From an uncultured bacterium (lineage in GTDB: Bacteria; Actinomycetota; Coriobacteriia; Coriobacteriales; Coriobacteriaceae), in the NCBI GenBank assembly GCA_905216175.1, contig CAJMSV010000013.1, positions 1-28,364 on the forward strand: a DNA stretch of 28,364 nucleotides, in the 5' to 3' direction. Numbering within the stretch: position 1 is the stretch's first letter; every line of letters begins with the position of its first letter. The translations under genes were made by a program, and so were the position numbers. This document shows positions 21,391-28,364 of this stretch, in pieces. Under the pieces are notes generated by a model. The model made no database searches and had not been told where the DNA came from. It saw only the letters and a list, made by a program, of their open reading frames with translations.

Positions 21391-23340
21391 ATGGAGTCAT
21401 CCGCCTACCCGATGCTCTTTAGCCCGATCAAGGTCGGTACGACCGAGGTCAAGAACCGCGTCTTTATGCCGCCGGTGTCCACCAACCTGGCCGATCATGG
21501 CTATGTGACCGATGACTTGGGCGATCATTACCGTGCCCGCGCCAAGGGCGGCGTGGGCCTGATCATCACCGAGGTCGTGACGGTCGAGCCTACCTATACC
21601 TATCTGCCGGGTGACATGTGCTGCTACGACGACACGTTTATCCCCGGCTGGGAAAAGCTCGCCGCGGCCGTCCACGAGTATGGCTGCAAGATCATGCCGC
21701 AGCTCTTCCACCCCGCCTACATGGCCTTTAACATTCCGGGCACGCCTCGCCTGATCGCTCCGTCCTTTGTGGGCCCGTCTTACGCCCGCGAGGCACCGCG
21801 CCCCATCACGGTCGACGAGATTCACGAGCTCACGCATCAGTTTGGCGACGCTGCCGTGCGTATGCAGAAGGCTGGCGTCGATGGCGTTGAAGTCCATGCG
21901 GCACACGCCCACGGCATGCTCGGCGGCTTTTTGACTCCGCTCTACAACAAGCGTACCGACGAGTATGGTGGCTCGCTCGACGCCCGTATGCGCTTCTTGC
22001 TCGAGGTCATCGCCGAGATTCGTGAGCGCTGCGGCAAGGACTTTATCATCGACGTCCGCATTTCGGGCGATGAGTACACCGATGGCGGCCTGACCCTCAA
22101 CGACATGATCTACGTCTCGCGTCGCCTGGAGAAGGCCGGCGTCGACATGATTCATGTGTCGGGTGGTACCACCATCAAGCGCGGCTCCGCAATTCCCGCC
22201 GCCGGTACCCAGCAGGCCTCGCATGCCGCCTGCTCGCGCGAGATCAAAAAGCACGTCAACATTCCCGTCGCCACCGTCGGTCGCATTAACGAGGCCTGGA
22301 TCGCCGAGGAGCTGATCGAGGACGGCACTGCCGACATCTGCATGATGGGCCGCGCCAATCTGTGCGATGCCGAGTTCTGCAATAAGGCCGCTGCCGGCAA
22401 CGCCGACGATATCCGCCCCTGCATTGGCTGCCTGCGCTGTCTGAACGGCATCATGTTCGGCAAGCGCATCTCCTGCACCGTCAACCCCGATGTTGAGCGC
22501 GACGAGGCCGGTTACGAGCCTGCCGCCGAGGCCAAGAACGTACTGGTTGTGGGCGCTGGTCCTGCGGGCATGGAGGCGGCGTTCATTGCCGCCAAGCGCG
22601 GCCACAACGTGGTGCTCGTGGACAAGCAGGACGAACCGGGCGGCGAGATGCGCATCGCGGCCGTTCCGCCGGCAAAGCAGGAGCTCACCCGCGTGATCAA
22701 GTATCAGTACCGTCGTCTGGCCGAGGCGGGCGTGAAGTGCATATTTGGCACCGAGCTTACTGCCGAGGACATTCAGCGTGACTACGCGGGCTACGAGGTT
22801 GTCCTGGCTTATGGCGCCGAGCCCATCGCTCCGGCTTTCATGCAGGGCTTTAAGCAGGTTATGACGGCTGACGACCTGCTGGGTGGCAAGGCTTTCCCGG
22901 GCAAGAAGATCGTCATTGTGGGCGGCGGCACCGTTGGCTGCGAGACGGCAGATTACCTGGCCCCGCTGGTCAACGACCTGTCGCCGGCCAATCGCGATGT
23001 CACCGTCATCGAGATGACCAAGACGCTCGCCGCCAACGAGGGCGGCGCCGGCCGCGCGGTGCTTATCACGCGCATGCTCTCAAAGGGCGTTCACGTGCTG
23101 ACCGAGGCCAAGGTGACCGAGATTACCGAGGACACTATCAGCTACGAAAAGGACGGCGAGGTCCACACCATCGCCGATGCCGATACGCTGGTGCTTGCCA
23201 TGGGCTATCGTCCCAATACCAAGCTGGCCGACGACCTTGCTGCTGCCGGTGTTGCCACCCACGTGCTGGGCGATGCCAACAAGTGCGGCAACATCCGCGA
23301 TGCCATCGGCGATGGCTACAAGGTTGCCTGCGAGCTCTAG
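21391..23340 (+). CDS. OYE-family enoate/dienoyl-CoA reductase-like
   Basis: A 649-residue old-yellow-enzyme flavoprotein of the 2,4-dienoyl-CoA reductase / enoate reductase / BaiCD group. The N-terminal TIM barrel binds FMN (VEVHAAHAHGMLGGFLTPLYNKRTDEYGGS is the typical active-site stretch), a 4Fe-4S motif follows as CIGCLRC plus a Cys 11 residues later, then FAD and NAD(P) Rossmann folds (VLVVGAGPAGMEAA and IVIVGGGTVGCETA). The CxxCxxC spacing is that of enoate reductases and trimethylamine dehydrogenase rather than E. coli FadH. The ATG at 21391 has AAAGGAAG just before it. It probably reduces an activated C=C bond in an anaerobic pathway; fatty, cinnamic or bile acid derivatives are all possible. 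Confidence 0.85.
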   Translation: MESSAYPMLFSPIKVGTTEVKNRVFMPPVSTNLADHGYVTDDLGDHYRARAKGGVGLIITEVVTVEPTYTYLPGDMCCYDDTFIPGWEKLAAAVHEYGCKIMPQLFHPAYMAFNIPGTPRLIAPSFVGPSYAREAPRPITVDEIHELTHQFGDAAVRMQKAGVDGVEVHAAHAHGMLGGFLTPLYNKRTDEYGGSLDARMRFLLEVIAEIRERCGKDFIIDVRISGDEYTDGGLTLNDMIYVSRRLEKAGVDMIHVSGGTTIKRGSAIPAAGTQQASHAACSREIKKHVNIPVATVGRINEAWIAEELIEDGTADICMMGRANLCDAEFCNKAAAGNADDIRPCIGCLRCLNGIMFGKRISCTVNPDVERDEAGYEPAAEAKNVLVVGAGPAGMEAAFIAAKRGHNVVLVDKQDEPGGEMRIAAVPPAKQELTRVIKYQYRRLAEAGVKCIFGTELTAEDIQRDYAGYEVVLAYGAEPIAPAFMQGFKQVMTADDLLGGKAFPGKKIVIVGGGTVGCETADYLAPLVNDLSPANRDVTVIEMTKTLAANEGGAGRAVLITRMLSKGVHVLTEAKVTEITEDTISYEKDGEVHTIADADTLVLAMGYRPNTKLADDLAAAGVATHVLGDANKCGNIRDAIGDGYKVACEL

Positions 23341-23371
23341 TCAACCCCTTTGCACCAATCGATTGCAAAAA

Positions 23372-23414
23372 GCGGCGGCTGCTCTGTGTGTTGGGCAGCC
23401 GCCGCCTGCGTTTT
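23372..23414 (+). terminator. Terminator of the OYE-family gene
   Basis: GCGGCGGCTGC (23372-23382) pairs perfectly with GCAGCCGCCGC (23395-23405), followed by CTGCGTTTT. Confidence 0.85.
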
Positions 23415-23439
23415 GCCAAAGAAAGATTATTGTCGGGCC

Positions 23440-23679
23440 CTAAATGCCTTTTGCTTCTGCTCCCTCCGCAATCATGTTGCGGTTATACACCAGGTGCAGA
23501 TACATCGCGTCGTGCGCGGCGGTGGGATTGCGCGAGGCGATGGCGTCGGCCACATCGCGGTGCGTGCGGATAGTTTCCTCGACGAGCTTTTTGCCGGTCA
23601 CGTCGATAAAGAGGGGAACGGATGCCTTGAGCACGCCCATCAGGCGGGGAACGACGAGGTTGCCGCCATCCCAGGGCGG
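23440..23679 (-). pseudogene. Remnant of a GntR/FCD transcription regulator
   Basis: An open stretch of about 80 codons reads GGNLVVPRLMGVL, FIDVTGKKLVEETIRTHRDVADAIASRNPTAAHDAMYLHL, which is the C-terminal half of an FCD ligand-binding domain of FadR-type GntR regulators, ending normally with a stop at 23440. A TAG lies in frame at 23680-23682, and neither the rest of the FCD domain nor the winged-helix part is found upstream in any frame. An ATG at 23640 could start a 66-residue fragment, but it lacks a ribosome site. It is most simply a decayed gene; it borders the repeat array at 23795. Confidence 0.65.
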
Positions 23680-23737
23680 CTACATGGAGTAGCGCCCATG
23701 CGCATCGATTCCCTCTCATAGATGTGCGGCACAAAGA

Positions 23738-23769
23738 GCCCCGAGTTCATACGAGCTCGGGGCCTTTTT
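23738..23769 (+). terminator. Orphan terminator-like hairpin
   Basis: GCCCCGAG (23738-23745) pairs with CTCGGGGC (23756-23763), followed by CTTTTTC on the + strand. No + strand gene lies directly before it, so it may be a leftover of the rearrangement that destroyed the GntR gene. Confidence 0.6.
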
Positions 23770-23794
23770 CGTCTAGATTGGGGACGCATAGCCG

Positions 23795-23921
23795 GACGAA
23801 AACAATTTGCGTCTGGTAATAAGCGTACGAAAGCGCAATTTTCGTCTTAATTCCGGATGCAAATCAAGACGAAAACCGTTTACGTCTGCTTTAAATCCGT
23901 ACGAAAACGGTTTTCGTCTTG
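23795..23921. repeat. Array of four ACGAAAA/TTTTCGT palindromes
   Basis: Four related sites, arranged as two tandem units: GACGAAAACAATTTGCGTC (23795), GTACGAAAGCGCAATTTTCG (23825), GACGAAAACCGTTTACGTC (23868) and GTACGAAAACGGTTTTCGTC (23899). The second unit forms a perfect 17-base inverted repeat, 23865-23881 with 23905-23921. The array ends 18 bases before the stop codon of the ATPase gene. The sites resemble LacI-type operators such as that at 26063, but the palindrome centre is one base longer. Confidence 0.75.
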
Positions 23922-23938
23922 CAGGGCAGTTGCCGTTT

Positions 23939-25030
23939 CTACAGTTCAGCTTCCAGTTCGGCTTTGTGCTCGTAGAGGTAGTCGCGCATGTAGGGGATGG
24001 CAAATGAGACCTTGCCGTACGAAGGAGCCTCGATAATCGATTCTCTTAACAGGCGGCTGCGGACGGAGCTCACCTGTTGAGGCGTTTTGTTTAGGGCGTC
24101 GGCAACCATGCTGGTCGAGCTCGTCTGCCCCAAAGACGCCATGCTCAGCAGATAAGCGATGCACGTGGGCGGAATGCGCTGCAGCGCGGGCTCAATCACC
24201 ATGGCGCAGAAGCGTTCGCGTGCCGTTGCAATGCCGCGCTCGGCTTCTTCTTCTCCAATAATCGCTGTATGTGCGCGTCTCGCCAACTGCCATGCGTAGT
24301 ATCCAACGAGTTGGATCATGAAAGGATAGCCTTGCGTTGCCTCGGCAAGTTGGCCGGCAATACCTGGCTGCAACTCCATGCCAGACGCTTCAATGGTTTC
24401 CTCGAGGGAGTACGACACTTCGGTTACTGCCACAGCCTTCAGGTCAAAGGGGAGGGCACGGCGCAAAAACGTAAGTGTCTTTCCGTTGATGATGCTTTCA
24501 ATCATCGAAGGCAGCCCAGCAAAAACAAAGGCGATATCAAGGTCTTCGCCGATAACCTGCTGAATCGCAATGGAGAGCGTTCGGACCTCATCGAGCTCTG
24601 CGTCTTGAACCTCGTCGAGAGTGATGAGCAGGCCATTTCCATTCTTGGTTATTGTCTGTCTCATGGCGTCGCGTAGCGATGGGCCGATTCGCTCAATATC
24701 TATGCTGCCGATGGATATGCCAGCTACGGTGGGCTCAAATCTGGCGTGTTTGGCCTGGAATTTGGGCTGCAGCTGTTCGAGAATGCGCTGGCAAAGTCCC
24801 TCGGTTGCGACCTCTTTTATGACCGTCCAGCCACGGCTTTGCGCCAAACGTGAGCACTCGTCAAGGAGGACCGTCTTGCCCGTTCCACGGACGCCGGCTA
24901 TGCGCATTAGGCGCCCCGGGGCACCAGGCCCGTTGACGAGGCCCTCATTGAATTCTTCGAGCACATCTTCGCGGCCGATAATCGTGGGAGGTGTTTTACC
25001 TGCTGTGGGCTTAAAAGGGTTTGTTTGCAT
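23939..25030 (-). CDS. AAA ATPase with winged-helix C terminus
   Basis: A 363-residue P-loop ATPase of the ORC/AAA_16-like type. Walker A is GVRGTGKT at 46-53 and Walker B LLITLDE at 134-140, followed by a sensor-like FVFAGLPSMI. The C-terminal 80 residues look like a winged helix (STSMVADALNKTPQQVSSVRSRLLRESII). The ATG at 25030 has AAAGGTGG about five bases before it, so I prefer it to the GTG at 25039. Function unknown; such proteins occur in mobile or defence-like settings but none of those partners is present. Its promoter carries six 10-base tandem repeats and its 3' end borders the palindrome array, which is unusual. It could be a lone regulator or a DNA-binding ATPase. Confidence 0.8.
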   Translation of the reverse strand: MQTNPFKPTAGKTPPTIIGREDVLEEFNEGLVNGPGAPGRLMRIAGVRGTGKTVLLDECSRLAQSRGWTVIKEVATEGLCQRILEQLQPKFQAKHARFEPTVAGISIGSIDIERIGPSLRDAMRQTITKNGNGLLITLDEVQDAELDEVRTLSIAIQQVIGEDLDIAFVFAGLPSMIESIINGKTLTFLRRALPFDLKAVAVTEVSYSLEETIEASGMELQPGIAGQLAEATQGYPFMIQLVGYYAWQLARRAHTAIIGEEEAERGIATARERFCAMVIEPALQRIPPTCIAYLLSMASLGQTSSTSMVADALNKTPQQVSSVRSRLLRESIIEAPSYGKVSFAIPYMRDYLYEHKAELEAEL

Positions 25031-25050
25031 GTGAGCCACCTTTGCTCAAG

Positions 25051-25110
25051 ATATAGCAAGATATAGCAAAGTATAGCAAGATATAGCAAAGTATAGTGAG
25101 ATATAGCAAA
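25051..25110 (-). repeat. Six 10-bp tandem repeats in ATPase promoter
   Basis: Six consecutive decamers: ATATAGCAAG, ATATAGCAAA, GTATAGCAAG, ATATAGCAAA, GTATAGTGAG, ATATAGCAAA, directly before the ATPase ribosome site. Read on the - strand they create repeated -10-like boxes (TATACT, TATATC) once per helical turn. Copy-number change could vary expression. Confidence 0.85.
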
Positions 25111-25141
25111 GTAAGCGCTACTCACGGGTTTTGCGGTGGTG

Positions 25142-25822
25142 CTATTTTCCAAATGCCGCGCGGATAAAGCGCTGGGCGAACAGCTTATTAGCGATGTTGA
25201 TGACATGGCCCAAGAACAGCGCCGAGATGGCGGTGGTCACGCCAAAGCCGCCCAGGTTGTGCATGAGCGCGAGCGACAGAACGAGAGACACGGCGACATG
25301 CGAGCAGTCGAATACGACTTTTACGTCGCCAAAGCGGCGTTTAATCTTTTCGGCAATGACCTGCACCAGGCCGTCGGGCGCGTTGGGGACAACGCCCATG
25401 TTGACGACGAGACTTACGCCAAATGCAGTGACAGCGAGGGAGAGCAGCATGGTCTCAACCTGTATGGGGAGTGCTGCGGGATGCAGCGGGTTGACCGCCA
25501 TGAAGAAGTCGGTGAAGCCGCCGATGAGCGTTGAGAAGCACAGCTCGAGCAGGATGCGCGGCTGGAACTCGCGTCGCAAGATAGTGAATTGTGCCACGAT
25601 GTAGGCGACATAGGTAGCAGTGATCCAAAAGCCGAGCGTCTTGCCCGTGAGCATGGATAGGGTTGTGGCAAAGCACGTGAGCGCGGCGACGCCCAGGCCG
25701 GATGCCGTCTGGAGACTCATGCCGAGTGCCAGTACTGCAACGCCCGCCAGATACATCAGCATCCTGATGACGGTATGGAACCAATCGATCTTTTCGCCAT
25801 TCATGATGATGAGCGGTCGCAT
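25142..25822 (-). CDS. YczE-like integral membrane protein
   Basis: A 226-residue protein with about five to six hydrophobic segments, resembling the YczE/YyaS/YitT group (ALGMSLQTASGLGVAALTC and NMGVVPNAPDGLVQVIAEK are typical patterns of repeated GxG-rich loops). Function not established in this family; transport is assumed. The ATG at 25822 is preceded by AAAGGACGGG, at a rather long distance; an internal ATG at 25804 has no ribosome site. The mRNA leader contains a terminator-shaped structure only 28 bases before the start, so expression may be attenuated. Divergent to the HIT/gntP genes and sharing their operator region. Confidence 0.75.
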   Translation of the reverse strand: MRPLIIMNGEKIDWFHTVIRMLMYLAGVAVLALGMSLQTASGLGVAALTCFATTLSMLTGKTLGFWITATYVAYIVAQFTILRREFQPRILLELCFSTLIGGFTDFFMAVNPLHPAALPIQVETMLLSLAVTAFGVSLVVNMGVVPNAPDGLVQVIAEKIKRRFGDVKVVFDCSHVAVSLVLSLALMHNLGGFGVTTAISALFLGHVINIANKLFAQRFIRAAFGK

Positions 25823-25849
25823 GTTGCTACCCGTCCTTTCGGTTGTGTG

Positions 25850-25929
25850 AAAAAACTGACCCGGACCGGCAAAAGAGGGTTATCGGAGGCACTGCTGTTA
25901 AAGCAGAAAAGCCGGCCCCACGGTCAGTT
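25850..25929 (-). terminator. Terminator/attenuator in the yczE leader
   Basis: On the - strand, AACTGACC (25929-25922) pairs with GGTCAGTT (25861-25854); GCCGG (25915-25911) pairs with CCGGC (25870-25866), and CTGCT/AGCAG forms an inner hairpin. Six T follow immediately. The start codon of yczE lies 28 bases further on, and no gene lies upstream on this strand, so attenuation is plausible. Confidence 0.6.
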
Positions 25930-26001
25930 GTCTAGGAAGTGTCTCGCTGTGCCGGAATGGGACTGAAGGGCCCGCGAGACGGGAGGAAAGCAAATGACAT
26001 T

Positions 26002-26059
26002 GCGTGGGCAATAGGATGCCAAGATGGTAGGGTGCGTCTTAGCATCCTATTGCTCACGC
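26002..26059 (-). promoter_or_regulatory. 18-bp stem hairpin in the yczE leader
   Basis: GCGTGGGCAATAGGATGC (26002-26019) pairs with GCATCCTATTGCTCACGC (26042-26059) with a single G-T pair and a 22-base loop. With the GTCTCGC/GCGAGAC stem at 25939-25979 and the terminator at 25850-25929, it forms a three-hairpin leader on the - strand. No known riboswitch family is recognised. Confidence 0.55.
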
Positions 26060-26062
26060 TCG

Positions 26063-26115
26063 ACGAAATCGGTTTCGTTTGAGCCTTAGTATACGCACGG
26101 GATTCTATTTGCAAA
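26063..26115 (-). promoter_or_regulatory. yczE promoter with LacI-type operator
   Basis: On the - strand, TTTGCA (-35, 26115-26110), 16 bases, TATACT (-10, 26093-26088). The operator ACGAAATCGGTTTCGT (26063-26078) covers the expected start of transcription. Its exact reverse complement occurs at 26188-26203. Confidence 0.55.
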
Positions 26116-26131
26116 GAGAAAAACAATAAAA

Positions 26132-26203
26132 AGTGAACGTTCACCTAATCGTAACAACTCGTTGGCTGTATCATGGCGGTAGTCGATACGAAACCGATTT
26201 CGT
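26132..26203 (+). promoter_or_regulatory. HIT/gntP control region, two operator types
   Basis: AGTGAACGTTCACCTAA (26132-26148) is identical over 17 bases to operator 2 of the uxa promoter. A -10-like TATCAT lies at 26169-26174 with no clear -35. ACGAAACCGATTTCGT (26188-26203) sits inside a perfect inverted repeat, AGTCGATACGAAA/TTTCGTATCGACT (26181-26210), just after the expected start. This suggests control by the uxa LacI-family regulator and by a second one. Confidence 0.65.
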
Positions 26204-26241
26204 ATCGACTGCGCATGCGTTGTATCTGTCCATTATCTGGT

Positions 26242-26279
26242 GGTGTAAACGAGGGGTTACACCTGCCGCAAAAGCGGCA
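26242..26279 (+). promoter_or_regulatory. Two adjacent leader hairpins before HIT gene
   Basis: GGTGTAA/TTACACC (26242-26248 and 26257-26263) and TGCCGC/GCGGCA (26264-26269 and 26274-26279) are perfect, back-to-back stems in the 5' region of the HIT gene. The second is followed by TTCATCATT, a weak T-run. Confidence 0.45.
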
Positions 26280-26309
26280 TTCATCATTGTCCAGATCGAA
26301 AGGATCACC

Positions 26310-26744
26310 ATGGAACAGCATACCGATTGCTCGTACTGCATGTGCGGGACCGACAACACGCTCGTCGATGCCTTTGGCATCCCCATGCTTGACCTGCCTG
26401 CCAGCAAGCTCATCTTGTTTAAGGAGCAGAGTCATAAGGGCCGCGTAATCGTGGCCTCCAAGCAGCACGTCGATGACATCTCCTGCATGTCCGAGGAAGA
26501 CGCCGCCGCCTTTATGGCCGATGTCCGCCACGTCGCGGCAGCGCTGCACAAGGCGTTCAATCCCGACAAGATTAACTTTGGTGCCTACGGCGACACCATG
26601 CATCACCTGCACGTGCATATCGTCCCCAAGTACAAGGACGACCCGTTTGAGTTTGGCGACGTGTTTGCCATGAACCCCGGTCGCGTCACGCTCGAGTCGG
26701 CTCAGTACGACGAGATCGCCCAGGCAATTGTCGCCAACCTGTAA
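26310..26744 (+). CDS. HIT-family nucleotide hydrolase/transferase
   Basis: A 144-residue histidine-triad protein. The signature H-x-H-x-H is at 99-103 (MHHLHVHIVPK), and an N-terminal CSYCMCG cluster at residues 7-13 may bind zinc. Members cleave nucleoside phosphoramidates or dinucleotide polyphosphates; the exact substrate is open. The ATG at 26310 has AAAGGA about six bases before it; the frame opens further upstream within the operator region, which is unlikely to be translated. It lies 66 bases before the gluconate permease gene and behind the same control region, so the two are probably cotranscribed, which is an odd pairing for a housekeeping hydrolase. Confidence 0.9.
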   Translation: MEQHTDCSYCMCGTDNTLVDAFGIPMLDLPASKLILFKEQSHKGRVIVASKQHVDDISCMSEEDAAAFMADVRHVAAALHKAFNPDKINFGAYGDTMHHLHVHIVPKYKDDPFEFGDVFAMNPGRVTLESAQYDEIAQAIVANL

Positions 26745-26810
26745 GCGAGTAAAAGCTGCTATTTCGAATAGAAGCACTTGGCTTCATTGCCGGTTAAAAG
26801 GAGCTTATCT

Positions 26811-28145
26811 ATGAATGCGGGAGTTGTTTCACTCCTTTGGGTGCTGGTGGGCGTAGTCCTACTGGTCGCCATGATCGTTAAGTTTAAAATCAACAGCATC
26901 ATTGCGCTTATTCTTTCCGCCATTTTTATCGCCCTTGCCGACGGCATCTCTGTGGGCGACCTTGTTACCACCATGGAAGATGGACTGGGCGGAACGCTTA
27001 AGTCGCTTGCGCTGATCATTATCTTTGGCGCAGCCATCGGAAAACTGATGACCGATTCGGGTGCCTCGCAGCAGATTGCCGACACTATCGTTGACAAGCT
27101 CGGTATTAAGCTGCTGCCTGTTGCGCTTCTGATCATCGGCGTTATCTTTGGTATGAGCATGTTCTACGAGGTGGCGTTCCTTATCGTTACGCCGCTCGTT
27201 ATCAGCATCGCCAAAGAGGCCGACATCCCCTATATGCGCCTGATTATCCCGGCTGTTTCTGGTACCACGATGGGCCATTCTCTTTTTCCGCCGCAACCTG
27301 GTCCTATGGCGCTGGTGAGTGCCTTTGGTGCCGAGGTTCCGCCGGTCTACATCTTTGGTCTGATCGTCACGATTCCGACACTTATCTGCTCTGGTCTTTT
27401 GCTGTGCCATTTCATCCCCGGTCTCGATGACATGCCGCTTGGCAATGTTATGAAGCCGGCGGAGCGCAGGCCCGCGGACGAGCTTCCGCCGTTCTGGCTT
27501 TCCATTCTGGTGCCGCTGTTCCCGGCAATCATCATGATTGGGGCTTCGATTATCAAGAACACGGTGGGCGAGGGTTGCTTTGCATACGATCTTGCCAGCT
27601 GCATCGGTAGCGCAGATATCACTATGCTCATCACGATGATTCTTGCCATGGTTGCGTATGGTTATACGCGCGGCATGGATGGCGGAGAGATCTCTAGCTC
27701 TATGTCCGATGCTATCAAGGGCGTCGCGAACGTGCTGCTCGTTATCGGTGCCGGCGGCATCATGAAACAGGTCATCATTACTTCTGGCGTTGGCGCGACG
27801 CTTGCCGACATGGTGAGCCTCATGCCGGTGTCGCCGCTGATTTTGGCTTGGGTGATCACGGTGGTCCTGCGCCTGCTCACCGGCCAGGGTACCGTCTCGG
27901 CCATCACCGCCGCCGGCGTCGTGGCACCTATGGTTACGCAGTTTGGCATCAACCCGGTGCTTGCAGTACTGGTCTGCGCCTGCGCATCCAATACCATCAC
28001 GCCTATGTATGACGGCGGCTACCTGCTGTTCCAGCAGTCGTTTGGCCTGTCGATGAAGGATACCTATAAGACATGGGGCCTGTTGGAGCTCGTCAACTCC
28101 GTTGTCGGCCTCATCATGGTTCTAATCCTGAGCCTGTTTATCTAG
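26811..28145 (+). CDS. GntP-family gluconate permease
   Basis: A 444-residue inner-membrane proton symporter of the gluconate (GntP) family, with about twelve or more hydrophobic segments. Family patterns are IIIFGAAIGKLMTDSGASQQIAD, GMSMFYEVAFLIVTPLV, GHSLFPPQPGPMALV and the late GQGTVSAITAAGVVAPM and SNTITPMYDGGYLLFQQ. I chose the ATG at 26811, with AAAAGGAG seven bases before it, over the earlier frame start. Gluconate, 2-keto-3-deoxygluconate-like acids or glycerate are possible substrates. The shared operator with the uxa operon links it to hexuronate use. No gluconate kinase is nearby. Confidence 0.92.
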   Translation: MNAGVVSLLWVLVGVVLLVAMIVKFKINSIIALILSAIFIALADGISVGDLVTTMEDGLGGTLKSLALIIIFGAAIGKLMTDSGASQQIADTIVDKLGIKLLPVALLIIGVIFGMSMFYEVAFLIVTPLVISIAKEADIPYMRLIIPAVSGTTMGHSLFPPQPGPMALVSAFGAEVPPVYIFGLIVTIPTLICSGLLLCHFIPGLDDMPLGNVMKPAERRPADELPPFWLSILVPLFPAIIMIGASIIKNTVGEGCFAYDLASCIGSADITMLITMILAMVAYGYTRGMDGGEISSSMSDAIKGVANVLLVIGAGGIMKQVIITSGVGATLADMVSLMPVSPLILAWVITVVLRLLTGQGTVSAITAAGVVAPMVTQFGINPVLAVLVCACASNTITPMYDGGYLLFQQSFGLSMKDTYKTWGLLELVNSVVGLIMVLILSLFI

Positions 28146-28181
28146 GCGAGAAACGCATAAGACAAGCGTGTCTCACCGCAA

Positions 28182-28227
28182 GCCCGCGGACAGTTGCCTA
28201 TCAAACTGTCCGCGGGCCTTTGCTTTT
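28182..28227 (+). terminator. gntP terminator
   Basis: GCCCGCGGACAGTT (28182-28195) pairs perfectly with AACTGTCCGCGGGC (28204-28217), followed by CTTTGCTTTTT. Confidence 0.9.
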
Positions 28228-28247
28228 TATACCAACGGCATGTCGCA

Positions 28248-28343
28248 CCCGCCCCCTCATAAGTTGCGGTAGAAAAGTTACAGTATATGCAGCTGAAGGC
28301 ATTGAGCAGAAAAAAATCCCCCGCAACAAATAAGAGGGCGGGG
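28248..28343. repeat. Second copy of GTTGCGG palindromic element
   Basis: GTTGCGG (28263-28269) pairs with CCGCAAC (28321-28327), and the flanks CCCGCCCCCTC and GAGGGCGGGG continue the stem after a small internal loop. Left-arm sequence matches the element at 21193 (CCCGCC, CAT, GTTGCGGT). The loop of about 50 bases is unrelated. It runs to near the end of the window, so its outer limits are uncertain. Confidence 0.55.
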
Positions 28344-28364
28344 GAAGCGATAATATTGAAAGGT

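Noticed and set aside
23795..23921. Palindrome array as a CRISPR
   Set aside because: Units are few, divergent, palindromic and without uniform spacers, and no cas gene is present.
25051..25110. Tandem decamers as a CRISPR or replication iteron set
   Set aside because: Too short and directly adjacent for a CRISPR; the neighbouring ATPase is not a recognisable replication initiator, and no other origin features are visible.

Overview
The window looks like a chromosomal segment of a gut coriobacterium, most like Collinsella. Reasons are the roughly 60% GC coding sequence with strong G/C at third codon positions, the actinobacterial-type gene content (two FeoA proteins plus FeoB plus a FeoB-associated Cys-rich peptide, hexuronate catabolism, an old-yellow-enzyme/GltD-like flavoenzyme pair) and short AT-richer intergenic stretches full of palindromic repeats. 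The genus is inference from protein style; no rRNA or tRNA gene is present to confirm it.

Left part (1-6110): a nickel-pincer lactate racemase locus. On the + strand, larA (TTG start at 731) and a LarD-like aquaglyceroporin follow a long structured leader holding an intrinsic terminator. Facing them on the - strand are larB, larC and a TetR-family regulator in tight order; larC is unusual because the protein ends after the C1 domain and carries a 24-histidine tract. larE is not in the window. The convergent junction holds a very long palindrome. serB (phosphoserine phosphatase) lies upstream of larB.

Centre-left (6366-12115): aspS, an HPr-like phosphocarrier with Asp at position 46, and an iron-uptake block feoA-feoA-feoB-FeoB-associated peptide with candidate metal-repressor sites.

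Centre (12260-19763): a LacI-family regulator followed by a hexuronate operon: uxaC, a GPH-family symporter, uxaB and uxaA. Together these would import a hexuronate and convert it to 2-keto-3-deoxygluconate. Two GTGAACGTTCAC operators lie in the uxaC promoter.

Right part (19971-28364): a GltD-like Fe-S/NAD(P) oxidoreductase and an OYE-family enoate/dienoyl-CoA reductase-like protein, then an accessory stretch: a GntR/FCD pseudogene remnant, an array of four operator-like palindromes, an AAA ATPase with six 10-bp tandem repeats in its promoter, and a YczE-type membrane protein with an attenuator-like leader. The last block is a HIT-family hydrolase and a GntP-type gluconate permease. Their divergent control region reuses the uxa operator and adds a second LacI-type operator in two opposite orientations, which suggests one sugar-acid regulon across the window.

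The most promising unexplained signals are regulatory and structural: the larA leader, the yczE leader, the divergent three-operator region, the four-site array and the 10-bp tandem repeats beside the ATPase, and the larC that lacks its C2 domain.
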